Assembly (NCBI RefSeq): GCF_932274485.2 | Contig: NC_065882.2 | Location: 41,014,593-41,078,592 of the forward strand | DNA from: Patella vulgata | Lineage: Eukaryota; Mollusca; Gastropoda; Patellidae | Length of the DNA: 64,000 nucleotides | Reading direction: 5' to 3' | Shown: positions 12,801 through 27,800 of the stretch, piece after piece | How the letters are laid out: each line of letters opens with the position of its first letter | How positions within the stretch are numbered: the first letter of the stretch is position 1 | The notes under the pieces: generated by a model | The model's database searches: none | The model's input: only the letters and a program-made list of their open reading frames with translations | What the model was told of the DNA's origin: nothing | Made by a program: the position numbers and the translations under genes

Positions 12801-15800
12801 TTAACAGCAAATGAATGCAGAATCTCCGAAATAAGAATCGTTTGTGATGTCAATACATCGTTTTCTTCTTTATAAAATGTCAACAAAATATTCAAATCTG
12901 CATGTAATAAAAATAGGAATACCTCACTATTTTTGTATGCCCACATTTTCATATGAACGTATATTGTCGTCGCCCCTGTCCGTAAGTCCACAATTTGTTT
13001 GTGGACACTCTACATGACACAATTTGAAATATAGGTTTATCACCCTCAGATCTCATGTCCTTTCGATATTGTAGAGGTCACAATTTTTATCCGATTTTGA
13101 TGAAACTTAAACGGTATGTTTATAACCCAAAGATCTCGGTTCCTGGATTATGGCTCCTGGTTGTACACAAATTAGTGTTTATAGCTTGTTGCTCCTCTAT
13201 AGGGCATAATTTTTATTTGATTTTAAAAAATTGTTTTAAAATATCACTGTTTCACCCTAATAATGGCGGTGATGACACTTAATGTATATGTTTTGATCCC
13301 AACAACCAATAGCTAACTGTGTAACAATATCATTACGTTTTAAACAGAGCTCCAAATTGGACCATATATGTTTACATAAAGTTACGTCATAACACACGAT
13401 TTTATTCTGCCCAATTTACCAGTGCATAGCAGAATATTGCAGAAAAACTAACTGCGTGACAAAAGAGACTATCAACATGGATACAATGTAAACAATACTG
13501 TTTGGAGACGAACAATACTATCACCATTTTTAATACCTTAAATCACTGTCCAGATTAAACGAAGGGCTGTCATGTTGCTGTACTTGGGATAGATTTGATT
13601 AAACGGGAAGAATAGACACACTCCCTCAAAAGCTCAAGTATCAGAAGCCAATCCAGCAGTGGTCAGAGAGGGATTTCTTGGGCTAATATATATGTTAATA
13701 TATTTATTTTAGATTCTTTTTTATTTACATAGTCCTGGTACCTCTGGTTTTAGTCAAAATTTTCCCTGTTTCCCAGTCACTGGCATAATGTTCTGTTATA
13801 ATGTAACTGCAGGGGCGGATCCAGAATATTTCGAAGGGGGGGGGGCGTACTTTGAGGGCGAAGCCCGAATCATGAGCGCCGCAGGAGCGAAGCAACTGCG
13901 GGGGGTCTGGGGGACCTCCCACATAAAATTTGCTAAGATAAGACTCCATATATGCGATTTCCTGGCATCTGATCTCCAAATATTAAACACAACTCCCACC
14001 CTATTTTCAGTGTTTTTTGTCTGCAAAATCATCAGGAACAGATCGGTAGTCTACTGCCTGAAAAATTTCTGAAAAAAGTCCGACAGAAGGAAAGGCACGT
14101 GGTTTGAAGGAGGTAGTGATTTATGAAAGAAGGTTCAAAATTCTTTTCCAAAGATGAGCGTGTTTTTTTTAGAATCTGGTCATGCTGATGCAGAAATCAT
14201 GCTGCTCACAGAACTTTACCTGTCCCTTGGTAAGTGAGCCCTTAGACAGGTAAAGTTCTGTGAGGTAATGTATATCCATGATCGGTCAAATTTGGTTAGG
14301 TACCATTTAGCCTACGTATTTAAGTCACACAATATATAGAATATTTAATCCACTCCAAATTAAGAGAATAACGAATATAAAATCCCCTATAAATATTTGG
14401 GTGTATCCTGTTGGTTAAATTAGTCATACTTAGAGTTTACAGCCCCACCCATCTATAGACCGGCGATAATCTTTTGGGTCACATAAGTTTTGGGGCCTGC
14501 AGGCTGGTTGCGGGACCAAGATTAAAAATAAGTATGGCCTGAAATCCCGGTTGAAACATGCCTTACATGGCGGCCGTTCAACTCTTCGCAAATAAATCCA
14601 CGAGAGATGACTGCAACTTTCGTTTTTTTGACATGATTAGGCTACCTGTCTGTAGCGCATCTGCGGCGCATTGGTGGTGTGACGTCAGCTGACCATTGTA
14701 CACGTGACAGATATCCGATTGCCGTAGGTAAGATCCTTTGTGGGATCATGGCGTGTACATATTTTTGCGCTAAAGTCAAGGGGTGTGGTCATGTTTTATA
14801 TGAGAGTGAACGTGTACAAAAGTTTGCTGCATTGGCTCGTTCGTTTTTAGTTTAAATTTTTTTTTACACCACAATTTTTTTTTTTTTACACCTTGCCGCG
14901 GAATTAGGGGGGGCGTGCGCCGGGTGCGCCCCCCTTGGGCCCCCCTTGGATCCGCGCCTGAACTGTTACATAGCCCAGTTTCTTCTGTAACATTGTATTG
15001 CTTGGTTACTAACTTTCTGTTTCTTCTAATAATTATGTTATCTCATATGTTGAATTGTAACATGGAAGGGAAATCTTCCTTTGTTCTTTTCATTGAATAA
15101 GCAGATTGTTTTCCCTCTAGTAGATTGGGTGGAGCTTAACCGTGCAATAACTAGACATGTTCAATGTTATTGCACTCGACAAAAGACAACTTTATATATA
15201 TAGTAGGGGGTGGGGGGTCTGTGCAATAACAACAAACATGTTGAGCAAGTGTCAATGTTACAAGTCATTTATAGCATGCTTCATTCGTTAACAGGTTTAA
15301 CATTTCGTCCTACCGCCTCGATGTTTAAACCTGTTACCTCATGAAAGCCATGCTATAAATATAACTTAATACTAGCAGCGTCCAAATTACCCCTTTTTAC
15401 ACCATTAGCAAAAGTTATGATTTATTTCTTTAACCATTGTTAAACAAAAGAACAACCAATAGATTGTTATAACTTTGTTTAATTACAGCGTGCAATTGTC
15501 ACGGACAAGCTAGTGATTGTGTATATAATAGTACGATAGCAGCTCTAGGTCTGAGTTTAAATAAACAAGGTCAATATGATGGAGGTGGTGTCTGTATCAA
15601 TTGTCAGGTTAGCTCATTGACGTTTATTATACACTTAAATACTTGTCTTCCTGTTTTTTTCAGAGTATGTCTTAATGGAAGTTATGTCAGGTTATTACCA
15701 TTGCAAATTATACATATACGCCCACATTTTCATGTGGACGTATATTGTCGTCGCTCCTGTCCGTCCGTCCACAATTGTTTGTGAACACTCTACAGGTCAC

Positions 15801-18800
15801 AATTTTTATCCAATTTCAATGAAACTTGAAATGTAGGTTTATCACCCTAAGATCTCGGTTCCTTTCGATATTGCCATGTATCGGACTGTAACTTCATGGA
15901 TTATGGCCCCTGATTGTACCAAAAAAAAATCACATTTTTAGCTTGTGAACACTGTAGAGGTCACAATTTTTCTCCGATTTGGTTTAAGCTTGAAATGTAT
16001 GCTTATAATCCACAGACCTCGGATCCTTTTGATATTCGCGCATATCGGACCATAACTTACAGAATTACAGAATCAAGGTTGTGGATCATCTGGATGTGAC
16101 AATTTTCATCTGATTTTGATGAAACTTGAAATGCATGTTTTTAACCCAAATATCTTGGTTCATTTCCATTTCCTGAATTATGGCCCCTGATTGTTCGAAA
16201 AATCGTTTGTTTTTAGCTTGTGGTCTAGATTATTATCCGATTTAAAAAAACGTTTGAATATATCACCGCCCCTCATACGCAAATAGTGTAAACATCTGGT
16301 ATATCAAAGTTGTTGAACTTTTGATCTGATTTTGACGAAACTTGAAATGCAACTTTATAACCCAAAGATCTCGGTTCCTCTCAATATTCACACATATCGG
16401 ATCGTACCTTCCTGAATTATGGCCCCTGATTGTACGAAAAATCACGCTTTTAGCTTGTGGTCCCTCTAGAGGTCATAATTTTTATTTGATTTAAACACAT
16501 GTTTTAGTATATCATCGTTACACTCTAATGATGTTTGAGTTTGAATTTCATGAAAATCAGACCAAAACTGCTGGACAAAATGGCCGCCCCTCGTACGCAA
16601 ATAGTGTAAACATCTGGTATATCAAAGTTGTGGAACCTCTAGAGGCCACAATTTTGATCCGATTTTGATGAAACTTGAAATGCAAGTTTATAACCCAAAG
16701 ATCTCGGTTCCTCTCAATATTTGCACATATCGGATCGTACCTTCCTGAATTATGGCCCCTGATTGTACGAAAAATCGCACTTTTAGCTTGTGGTCCCTCT
16801 AGAAGTCACAATTTTTATTCGATTTAAAAAAATGTTTTAGTATATCATCGTTACACCCTAATGATGTTTGAGTTTGAATTTCGTGAAAATCGGACCAAAA
16901 CTGTCGGACAAACTGGCCACCCCTTGTACACAAATAGTGTAAACATCTGGTATATCAAGGTTGTGGACCTCCTAGAGGTCAATTTTCATCCGATTTTGAT
17001 GAAACTTGAAATGCATGTTTATAACCCAAAGATCTTACTTCCTAACGATATTCGCGCATAACAAATCATAACTTCCTGAATTATGGCCCTTGATTGTATG
17101 AAAAATCTTGTTTTGAGCGTGTGGTCCCTATTCCTAGGTCACAATTTTTTATCCGATTTAAAAAAAACATGTGAATATATCACAGTTATACACTAATGAT
17201 GGTTGAGTTTAAATTTCGTGAAAATCTGCCTAAAACTGATGGACATAATGGGCACATCTTGTACGCAAATAGTGTAAAAATATGGTTCCTTTTTACAATC
17301 ACACATATCCGAATGTAACTTCCTGGATTATGGCCCCTGCTTGGTTGAAAAATCGCATTTTTAGCTTGTGGATTCTCTAGAGGTCACAATTTTTTTTCCA
17401 ATTTTAAAAAACGTTTAGATATATCACCATTCCACCATAATGAAGATTGAATTGGAATTTCGGGAAAATCAAAATGAAACTGAGCAACAAAATGGCCGCT
17501 CTTTGTGCACAAATTGTGTAGAAGTATGTTATACAAAGGTTATGGACCTCTAGAGGTCACAATTTTTATCTGATTTAAATGAAACTTAAAACATATCTTT
17601 ATATTCCAAAATTCTCAGTCCCTTTTGATATTTGCGCATTTCAGACTATAACTTCCTGGATTGTGGCCCCTGATTGTACAAAAAATCATTTTTGTTTATA
17701 GCTTGTTCTCGATCCATCTCTTGCAAAATGTGGGCATATCATGCCTGGCAGCTGCTGGTCTTCATATTATTGTTGTTTCATGTTTATGTTAATGTCATAT
17801 TGTACTAGTGGTAACATTGAATGCTGATTTTACCATTTAAATATTTAAATATCTTAAGTCATGAATCCATTCAATTCAAATATTAAATTATCGGGTCGTT
17901 TTTGATGCAATAATTGTGAATCTTTCACAATTTTCCTTTATTTCTGAATATTACTTGATTTTGCTCGACTAATATCAAATACTGACTTTATGAGAAAAAG
18001 CTTATTAAATACCATTAGTTTTAATTGATATTGAATAACAATACCAGAAAATCCATTTGAATGGAAATATTTGAATATTTTTGTGGCCTTTGTATAATTT
18101 GAAAGAAGAGTATACTATATTGAACAAATGGATGATTTTATGCAGAAAATGGACCAATTTTCTATTTTTGTTCATTTTCTTTATAATAGTTTAAACAGAA
18201 GGAATTTGTTTTGTTAAAATATAAGATGATGGTGTTATTTTAGGATAATACAAGTGGTGTTAATTGTGAGACTTGTATTGAAGGATATTATAGACCAGCT
18301 GGAATAGCAGCTACTACTGACCAACCATGTAGACGATGTAACTGTCAGGAAACACAGACTTCCACCTCAAGATGTTTGCCAGATGACACAAAACTACATG
18401 AAGATCTGGTAAATATTTATATTATAAAACACCCAGAACACTCATATGTTATATATTGCCTTTAGTAATGGTTACATTTTTATATGCCCACATTTTCATG
18501 TGGACGTATATTTTCGTCGCTCCTGTTCGTCTGTCCGTCCACAATTTGTTTGTGGACACTCTACAGGTCACAATTTTTATCCGATTTTGACGAAACTTGA
18601 AATATAGGTCTATCTCCCAAAGATCTTGGTTCCTTTCGATATTGGCATGTATCGGACCATAACCCCTGATTGTACAAAAAATCACGTTTTTAGCTTGTGA
18701 ACCTCCTAGAGGTCACAATTTTGATCCGATTTTGATAAAACTTGAAATGCATGTTTGTAACCCAAAGATCTTGGTTCATTTTGATATTCGGCATATCAGA

Positions 18801-21800
18801 TTGTAACTTCCTGAATTATGGCCCTGATTGTACGAAAAATCATGCTTTTAGCTTGTGGTCTCTCTAGAGGTCACAATTTTTATCCGATTTAAAAAATCGT
18901 GCGAATATATCACAGTTATACAATAATGATGGTTGAGTTTGAACTTCGTGAAAATCAGAAAAAACTGACGGACATAATGGCTGAATTTTGTACGCAAATA
19001 GTGTAAAAATATGGTATAGTGATGTTCAGCGTGACGTCACAATTAGTCGCGTGACTCGATTGGTTGGCAATATCGGTTGTTTACAAATGGCTGGCTGGCC
19101 TTTCTTACATTTTTCCCATTTTAACAACATCAAGCATGCATAAAATGCGGTTACATAATGATAATAAATATTTTAGATGTGTTGTTTGATAAATGTGAAA
19201 ATTATTTATACTATGAGAGGTATGAATAGAATTATACAAATATATATATGAACAGTATTTGCTCGAAGATAGGTATGAATAGTATAATACAAAATATGTT
19301 ATACATGGCTCAACGTGGAAGCTGATTGAGCTTATATTTTTAATATTATTTGGCAATGAATTCCATAACTGAGGTCCTTTCTGCTCTATGTACAAAGATA
19401 TGTACCAAGCAGGTGTCAACAAGTAGCATGTGTACCATGGAAATTGAAAAGAGATTGATGGAAAATTATTGTTTTAGTTTCTAAAGTTGAGTTAACAATT
19501 TTTAACATACATGTTGATGTAACAGCTTTTATCTAAATTATATAAAAAAACAGGTCTATTAAGTTTAGTGGGTCTTTTTCTGATCTTGAAGACGTGTTGG
19601 TCCTATCTAAAGTAAAAATTATGTTCTGGTTGTAATCTCTTGTAACGGTAAGCTTTACCTGAAAAAAAAAATTGTAATGAATGATAGATTTTATCAAATC
19701 AGTAATAATAACAATAAATTTTTACATGCACCAATTTATTACTTGCAGTCTTGCTTGATAATGATAATTATTTATGACTATGGATGGAAAAGCTGTTTAT
19801 ATACCGGTAGATCAATAAACGACATAATTAAATTAAGTCTTAAATATAAATTCATATTTGATTTAAATTTCAACTTACTTATGCGCCTCTAATGATTTAT
19901 AAGCTTTCATGGATTCTTTAGTGTACAATGATGGTGTATCATAATCATAGGGTAGAGGTAAATCAAATGTCACCAAAAGTCAGGTGCAGACACGTGTTCG
20001 GATCTCCGCTCCATTTGTCTTTCAAACTGTATGGATCTGGCAAAACCTTCGTTTCCGAATCGTAAGATAACTTACATTTATATCTATGTTTAGCATCTAA
20101 CACCAAAAACTGGAAATACGCTGATGTGTAAGTGCCAAACAATTGAAACATTACATTATCGCTCGTGTCAGCCAATTTTACTATAATCCGCGCTGGCTGG
20201 AACCACTTTCTGCCAACCAGTTATTTCGCATGACGTCACATCCGGTTCTGGAGAACATCACTATATCAAGGTTGTGGGCCCTCTAGAGGCCACAGTTTTT
20301 ATCCAATTTGGATGAAACTTTAAATATATGTTTTTGTCATAAAGATCTTGGTTCCTTTTGATAATTACACATATCCGAACGTAACTTCCTGGATTATGGC
20401 CCCTGATTGGTCGAAAAATCACATTTTTACCTTGTGGATTCTCTAGAGGTCACAATTTTTTAAAAACCGTTTAGATATATCACCATTCCACCATAATGAA
20501 GGTTGAATTGGAATTTCGAGAAAATCAAAATGAAACTGACCGACAAAATGGGCGTTCTTTGTACGCAAATTGTGTATAAGTATGTAATACAAAGGTTATG
20601 GACCCTCTAGAGGTCACAATTTTTATCCGATTTTGATAAAACTTAAAACATATCTTTATATTCCAAAAATCTCAGTCCCTTTTGATATTTGCGCATTTCA
20701 GACCATAACTTTCTGGATTATGGCCCCTGATTGTTCAAAATATCGTTTTTCTACGCCCACATTGAAATGTGGTCGTATATTGTTGTCGCCCCCTGTCCGT
20801 CCGTCCGTCCGGTATCCACAATTGCTTGTGGACCCTCTAGAGGCTAAAGTTAATATCTGATTGACTTTAAATTTATACACAGTGTTTAAGGTCTTGAGAC
20901 GAAGAAGCCTATTGATTTTCAGCGATTTCCGATAATTACTGCCAGAGTTATGGCCCTTGATCACTTCAAAAAATCTTGTGGATGCTCTAGAGGCTAAAGT
21001 TAACATCCGATTGACATTAAATTTATACACAGTGTTTAAGGTCATAAGATGATGAAGTCTATTGGTTTTCAGCGATTTCTGATAATTACTGCCAGAGTTA
21101 TGGCCCTTGATCACTTCAAAAAATCTTGTGGATGCTCTAGAAGCGAAAGTTAATATTCGATTGACTTTAAATTTATGCACAGTGTTTAAGGTCATGAGAC
21201 GAAGAAGCCTATTGATTTTCAGCGATTTCAAATATTTGCTGCCAGAGTTATGGCCCTTGATCACTTCGAAAAATCTTGTGGATGCTCTAGAGGCTAAAGT
21301 TAATATACGATTGACCTTAAATTTATACACAGTGTTTAAGGTCATGAGACAAAGAAGCCTATTGATTTTCAGCGATTTCCGATAATTACTGCCAGAGTTA
21401 TGGCCCTTGATCACTTCAAAAAATCTTGTGGATGCTCTAGAGGCTAAAGTTAATATCTGATTGAGTTTAAATTTATACACAGTGTTTGAGGTCATGAGAC
21501 GAAGATTCCTATTGATTTTCTGCCAAATTACTGCCAAAGTTATGGCCCTTGATCACTTTGCAAAATCTTGTGATGCTCTAAACCAAACAAATTCTAATAG
21601 TTTTTCTGATAATTACTTCTTGAGTTGTTGCTCTTAATCAGATTTTAGTGTATTATAAATGTTTCATTACCGAAAAAAGTAAAAATATGCGACAACCCTT
21701 GTTGACTGCCCGGACGATTTAGTTGCTGTGGGCGTATGTTTCGTGGGAGGTAATTCAGACAGGGTTAGGTAACTACAGAAAATCTAAAATAAAATTTAAA

Positions 21801-24800
21801 TTTGATCATCATCCAGTATGTAGTCGGTTTTATACCTATAAGAAATGTCAAACTTGGTATGTTGAAGAAATGGAAGTTTTGAAATTTTCTTTTAAAATTC
21901 GTAATTGTGTACCACCTTTTGCAGTGCATTTAAAGAAAAGAGATTTTATTCGGGAGAGAAATAGTTCTTTATTGTTACATATTGTCAAAAATCGTAATGC
22001 CTGTGAATAGAAAACACTATATAACGTGGTATCTGGTATGTTACTATAGATTGATGGGTATTCCAGGTCAAGAACAGATGCATTTATAGTGCCAGAATTT
22101 TCTTTATTTAATATTAGTTTAGGAGGATATTTCACTTTTATATTTGTTGAAATTTCCTTTATCATTGATAGGTGTTATGTCATCAATGTATCGGAAGGTA
22201 TAGTTTAGACTTTTAGCTACTTTATAATCTGTTTTTCTTTTATGGTCTTGAAAGTAGAATTGGTATTTATATAAATGTGCATTAGCCATAAATGGGGTGG
22301 GGTCAGTTCCCATTGGTAAACCAATGGTTTGCTGTATTATCTGATCCCCAACCTCAAATATGGCATTGTCAATAAGGAAATGTACGATGTTTTGAAATTT
22401 TTCTTTATCAAAAACTACAGTGTCGGCATTGCAACGTTTGTTTTAATCCATTTAGCATCTTCTGCATAAATGGCCATCAAGTTTCTGCCTTTCCCGAAAG
22501 CTCCATTAAAGGCTTTATCTACAAACCAATCCAAATTATCTTTAAGATCTGCATGTTGAAGCATAGTATACAAAGTAGAAAAATCGAATGTTTCTATTGT
22601 TTTTGCATTAACTTTTTTATTGATTTTTTCTAAAGTGTCTACTATAAGTTTATTTTGATCAATTATGAAAAAACTATTAATTCCAGTATAGCTACGAAGT
22701 GTTCTGCACCAAATGGCATGTTTGGTTTGGCATAATTTAAGTTCTTTGGTGATAGTCTTAGCTAATGGTTTCGTTTGGCAGGTACCATGCTTTCATGCAG
22801 CCCAGTAATGGCATAAAAGCATGGCAACTTTTACAAAATTTGGACACATTACTTATTTTAGTGTGGACAAAGAAATTTCTTCGGCGTACCTCAAATGGGT
22901 GCCCAAATGAATAAAATTAAGACATTTCTGACTAATCTTTTACACCATGCATGATTGCATCAAACATTTTTAGAAATCTTTCTCTGGTAGTATTTGGTAC
23001 ATAAATATCTCAAAAGATGGAATTTTAACATTTTTACATCTTATCTCCACCTGTTGTGAAGATTTTGTTGCACTGGTACTTAATATACTGGCTTGTCAAA
23101 TTGAAGTTGCTTTACCTACAGAGATAAAACCAGATAAAACCACAAATCTCATAATGATTAAAATGGTATTATTAATATATATCACAATTTATTTTTTTAT
23201 GAGAATCCCAAGATTGATCTCATTCTATTGTAAATTAGTTTTTATTTAAATTTTATTTTTTATAGAAACCTGGAGACTGTATTTGTAAACCTTTGTTTGG
23301 AGGTAAAAGATGTGAACGGTGTCAGTTTGGTTACTATGACTACCCCAACTGTAAACCATGTCCATGTAATCCAGCAGGAAGTGCTAATCCTGAAATATGT
23401 GATAGAAGATGTGTGTGTAAGGTATAATGTATATTAATTTATTTATAGTACCAAAATGTTAATATTCCCTTTAAGAGGTGTACTGTAATTCACAACATTT
23501 AATTGTTTTCAGGATTAATGTTAGAATATCTACCTATTAATCTCATTGTCTTTTTTGATATTCAAGAATTATTTTTATTAATCGTCATTGTATTAAAATC
23601 AGTTATTAACAAAACATAATGCCCAAGTTTAAAATTCATTTGAAATTGAGTGGAATCTGAATTTACGGAAATTCACAATATTTTGGCCATTTAATGAATT
23701 TGTGTATTAAATAATGTATTGCAGAGAAATGTAGAAGGTGTTAACTGTGATCAGTGTCGGCCTGGGTACTTTAACCTGGATAGAAAGAATCCTAATGGAT
23801 GTACAAAATGTTTCTGTTTTGGTGCTACAACAATTTGTAACAGTACTGACTGGGGAAAATCTCAAGTAAATATTTTTCAAATTTGTCCTTATTTGGAATT
23901 GAAACGTTTCTTTCCCTGTTTTGTTGAATTGAAATGATAGAAGTCCTTCAAACAAAATTAACTGTTGTATTCACTAAAATATGTCTAAAGACTGTGTGTG
24001 TTTCTAATGTGTACAGGTAACAGAAATGAATGGTTGGGTTTTAACCACAAGGATGACAGATGGTTTAACATTATTACCTAGATCATTTAATGGTTGGCTG
24101 GAAGCTAAAACTTACATTTTAAGTGGGAATGGTGTGGAAGGAACCAGTACATGGCCAATCACAGGAACAGATATACATTATTGGTTGGCACCAATGGTTT
24201 TTACTGGAAATAGAGTGAGTTCTTTGATTTAGGTCAAAGATAGAATTGTTGATTTCATTGGGATTTTATATGTTGATTGGTTTCATGGTATGGGATGTGG
24301 TCATAACGGTTATACCAACTGACTCTTTATTATTTAATGAAATAACAATTGCACATTATGTCAGTAACCCAGTGGGATGACCAATCTGTCTTCATTGAAA
24401 ACTTTATTTCTATAGATAAAACCAGTGTTGAGATACTATTGTATGTTCCACTTTCGACATGGAAAGCCAAAAATTTAACTAAAATTAGAAAATAATCCAA
24501 GTTCTGCTTAATCTTTCAGAACAAAAATTTAATTTTATGCATGTAGAGCTTGTCCCATCGTAAATTGAAATAACTCCTCAGATCAACATAATTCTTTACC
24601 TTATTTTAACCTAGATCAAACCTCTGTACAATGAAAGCACAAGAGTAGACCAAGTAACTGCTCTATCAACACATTCTTAACCAGCCCTTAATATGAATCA
24701 TATTAAAATATGATATTGAAGAGGCATTGTCCACTCATGCTGGATTTCTGCATTTTGCATTTATAAATAAACTTTTTAATATGCATTTTAAAGCTGTCAT

Positions 24801-27800
24801 CATATGGTGGTATGTTAAAGTTTACTATAAAGTATATATTAGACTCAAGTTTTGAACAGAAATATCATCTGAGTGAACCGGATATAATTATTGAAGTAAG
24901 TACAACTATCACTTTATATCAATACAAATTTGAACATGTAAAAAATACACACATTTCAGTGCAGGTGTATTATGTTGTTACCTATGACCGGCATTTGGTC
25001 TGTTGACAATCCTCTTGTGAATGCAATAGAGGTTTTAGTTTTTTAAAAGATTTGGTATGGAGCCTTGGGGTGATCAGAGGACCTCTATCCGTATTCAGTG
25101 TTCTGTGACTTTTCTTGTTACAGTTATGTCCCCTTTTCAAAAAACCTTGTGAATGCTATAGAGGCTATCCCCCTTTGTCGTAAACCTTGTGTACGGAATA
25201 GAGGCTACAGATTCTTTGAAGCATTGATTTATGCCCCCTTTTCAGAAAACCTTGTGAAGGTTCGTAGGGGCTACCCCCTTTGTCGTAAACCTTGTGTACA
25301 AAATAGAGGCTACAGATTCTTTGAAGCACTGTGTTCACGAATGAAGACGAACCCTCTTGACTTTCAGCATTCCGTTCCGGAATGCTCATTATCAGGGTTC
25401 TTAATCCATTCTGAAACGAACCGGCCAGAATTGGGTCAAATGACGTCCCGGTAGGAACTGTGTTATAAAATTTTAATCTCCCATTCGCTTTAATATAACC
25501 AGACATAAACAAAAATAATTCTTGGTAATCTATGAGGGATATCGTATTCTACTGTATGTAATTAGCACCAAAATAATGACAAATATGTACACCATTCGGA
25601 AAATTTTCCATATTTAATTCACGTACCGGCTTGAAATTCATGTAAGAATATTCCTGAATAAATTACTGTATTCGTTTTTATTCGCCCACATTGAAATGTG
25701 GTCGTATATTGTTGTCGCCCCCGTCCGTCCGTCCGACGCTCTATAGGCTAAAGTTAATATCCGATTGACTTCAAATTTATACACAGTGTTTAAGGTCATG
25801 AGACGAAGAAGCCTATTGATTTTCAGCGATTTTCGAAAATTACTGCCAGAGTTATGGCCCTTGATCACTTCAAAAAATCTTGTGGACGCTCTATAGGCTA
25901 AAGTTAATATCCGATTGACTTTAATTTATACACAGTGTTTAAGGTCATGAGACGAAGAAGCCTATTGATTTTCAGCGATTTTCGATAATTACTGCCAGAG
26001 TTATGGCCTTTGATCACTTCAAAAAATCTTGTGGACGCTCTAGAGGTCAAAGTTAATATCCGATTTACTTTAAATTTATACACAGTGTTTAAGGTCATGA
26101 GACGAGGAAGCCTATTGATTTTCAACTATTTTCAATAATTACTGCCAGAGTTATGGCCCTTGATCACTTCCAAAAATCTTGTGAACGCTCTAGAGGTCAA
26201 AGTTAATATCTGATTGACTTTAAATTTATACACAGTGTATAAAGTAATGAGACGAAGAATCCTATTGATTTTCAGCGATTTCCGATAATTACTGCCAGAG
26301 TTATGGCCCTTGATCACTTTGAAAAATCTTGTGGACGCTCTAGAGGCTAAAGTTAATATCCGATTGACGTTAAATTGATACACAGTGTTTAAGGTCATGA
26401 GACGAAGAATCCTATTGATTTTCAGCGATTTCCAATAATTTTTGCCAGAGTTATGGCCCTTGATCACTTTGAAAAATCTTGTGGACGCTCTAGAGGCTAG
26501 TTAACATCCGATTGACTTTAAATTTATACACAGTGTTTAATGTCGCAAGACATAGAAGCCCAGTGATTTTCAATGATTTCCAATAATTACTTCAAGAGTT
26601 ATGGCCTATGATAAATCTTGTGGACGCTCTAGAGACCAAAGTTATCATCCGATTGACTTTAGATCGATAAACAGAGTTTAAGGTCTTGAGACAAACAAGT
26701 ATATTGATTTTCAATGACTTTTGATAACTTGAACAGCTAAATTCATGATATTAAATGTTTCGTATACCCAACCTTACCATTGGTAGGGTGACCCGTGCAC
26801 TCTACAGAAAGTTGGTCTCGACACGGCTAAATGTGCATGCTTCAGTTGCGTGTCTCGAACTGATTTCTGACTACCCCGCACTCTCTTTGAGTCGACAAAT
26901 AGCCATGGCACTTGCAATTCTCTACAAATATATCAACTATTACAGCCGTAAAAAATCTATTGTTGACGATTTTGAATAGCAGTAAAATTTAGTTTCTTGG
27001 TTATTACAGCAGCTTTAGAAATTACGTTTGTTTTATTTTTTAAATTGCTTTATCATTAACTGTACCGTTAAGAGCAGAATCTTTTGGTTTAGTACAAATG
27101 ATATCTCTGAAACACTCGGGTTAGACAGGAACATGATACTAGCAGTAGTTTCATTTTACTTTTACAAGTTTCTTAAAACAATTGTTGAGTTGTCTAAAGT
27201 GCTTATTTCTAAATTCAATTTCTTGTTCTAGCTTTCTGTTATGTTTCGTAAAAAAGTAGTCTTGATTATCACCGACATGTCAATCAGATGTAGAATGGTC
27301 GATAGACTGGTTAAGCGAGACTAATTTCAAAACAAGGGCACGTAACCTATCTTTTACTCAAAAGTGTCTGGATGTTATGGACGACACTTGGAACCAGTTT
27401 TCAGTCTATTATTTATAGATGATTAATGGTCATAGCTTATTAAGTACAACATGATCGTTTATTTAGTGACTATAATTGTGTGAAACTGATTTGACGCTTG
27501 GCATATATATAAATATTGTGGCGTAATTGTCGAGATATTTGGAGATATTTATTTATGGTGGGTCACCCTACCATTGGGCAGAACTAAAAGCCCAAAAAAT
27601 TCTAATGATTTTCTGATAATTACTTGATAAGTTGTTACTCTAAATCAGATTTTAGTGTATTATAAATGTTTCATCATAGACAATAGAAAAAATATGCGTC
27701 AACTCTTGTTGACTGCTCAGACGACTTAGCTTCTGTGGGTGTATGTTTCGTTGCCTGGCAACCTATCTTTTTTTTTTGATGGATATAAGCTGATACGGCA

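Larger units (their letters stand above)
9839..15488. other. Intron 1, 5.65 kb, repeat-rich
   Basis: Holds a Tc1 relic, a CCCAA microsatellite, three fragments of tandem-core elements and a CAGGGGCGGATCC element, listed separately. In 10871-11680, 12331-12535 and 13271-13809 I see nothing beyond AT-rich sequence and one short open frame. Confidence 0.7.
19020..20261. mobile_element. GTGATGTTC-ended DNA element, 1242 bp, TATA target duplication
   Basis: Ends GTGATGTTC and GAACATCAC are exact inverses. TATA flanks both sides (19016-19019, 20262-20265), and removing the element plus one TATA restores the monomer line aaaatatggtatatcaagg. Both ends carry a TGACGTCA palindrome close inside (19033-19040 and 20231-20238). 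The interior holds a LINE-like relic and a short frame, but no transposase. Superfamily unknown. Confidence 0.8.
18481..20750 (+). mobile_element. Tandem-core element, family 1, with a 1.24 kb insertion
   Basis: 5' cap tatatgcccacattttcatg at 18481, then monomers that continue on both sides of an inserted element (19020-20261). It runs directly into a family 2 element at 20751 without a 3' cap of its own. Starts only 72 bp after laminin exon 3. Confidence 0.82.

Noticed and set aside
20698-21537. A 279-codon minus-strand open frame with 50-residue repeats ([19 protein letters not shown])
   Set aside because: The 150-bp monomer period is a multiple of three, so one open monomer keeps the whole array open. 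There is no start, signal or domain, and the same array at 25.7-26.5 kb is interrupted.
20698-27770. CRISPR-like array reading of the regular repeats
   Set aside because: Monomers are 150 bp or more with no short identical repeats and unique spacers, in a eukaryotic intron; they are ordinary tandem repeats.
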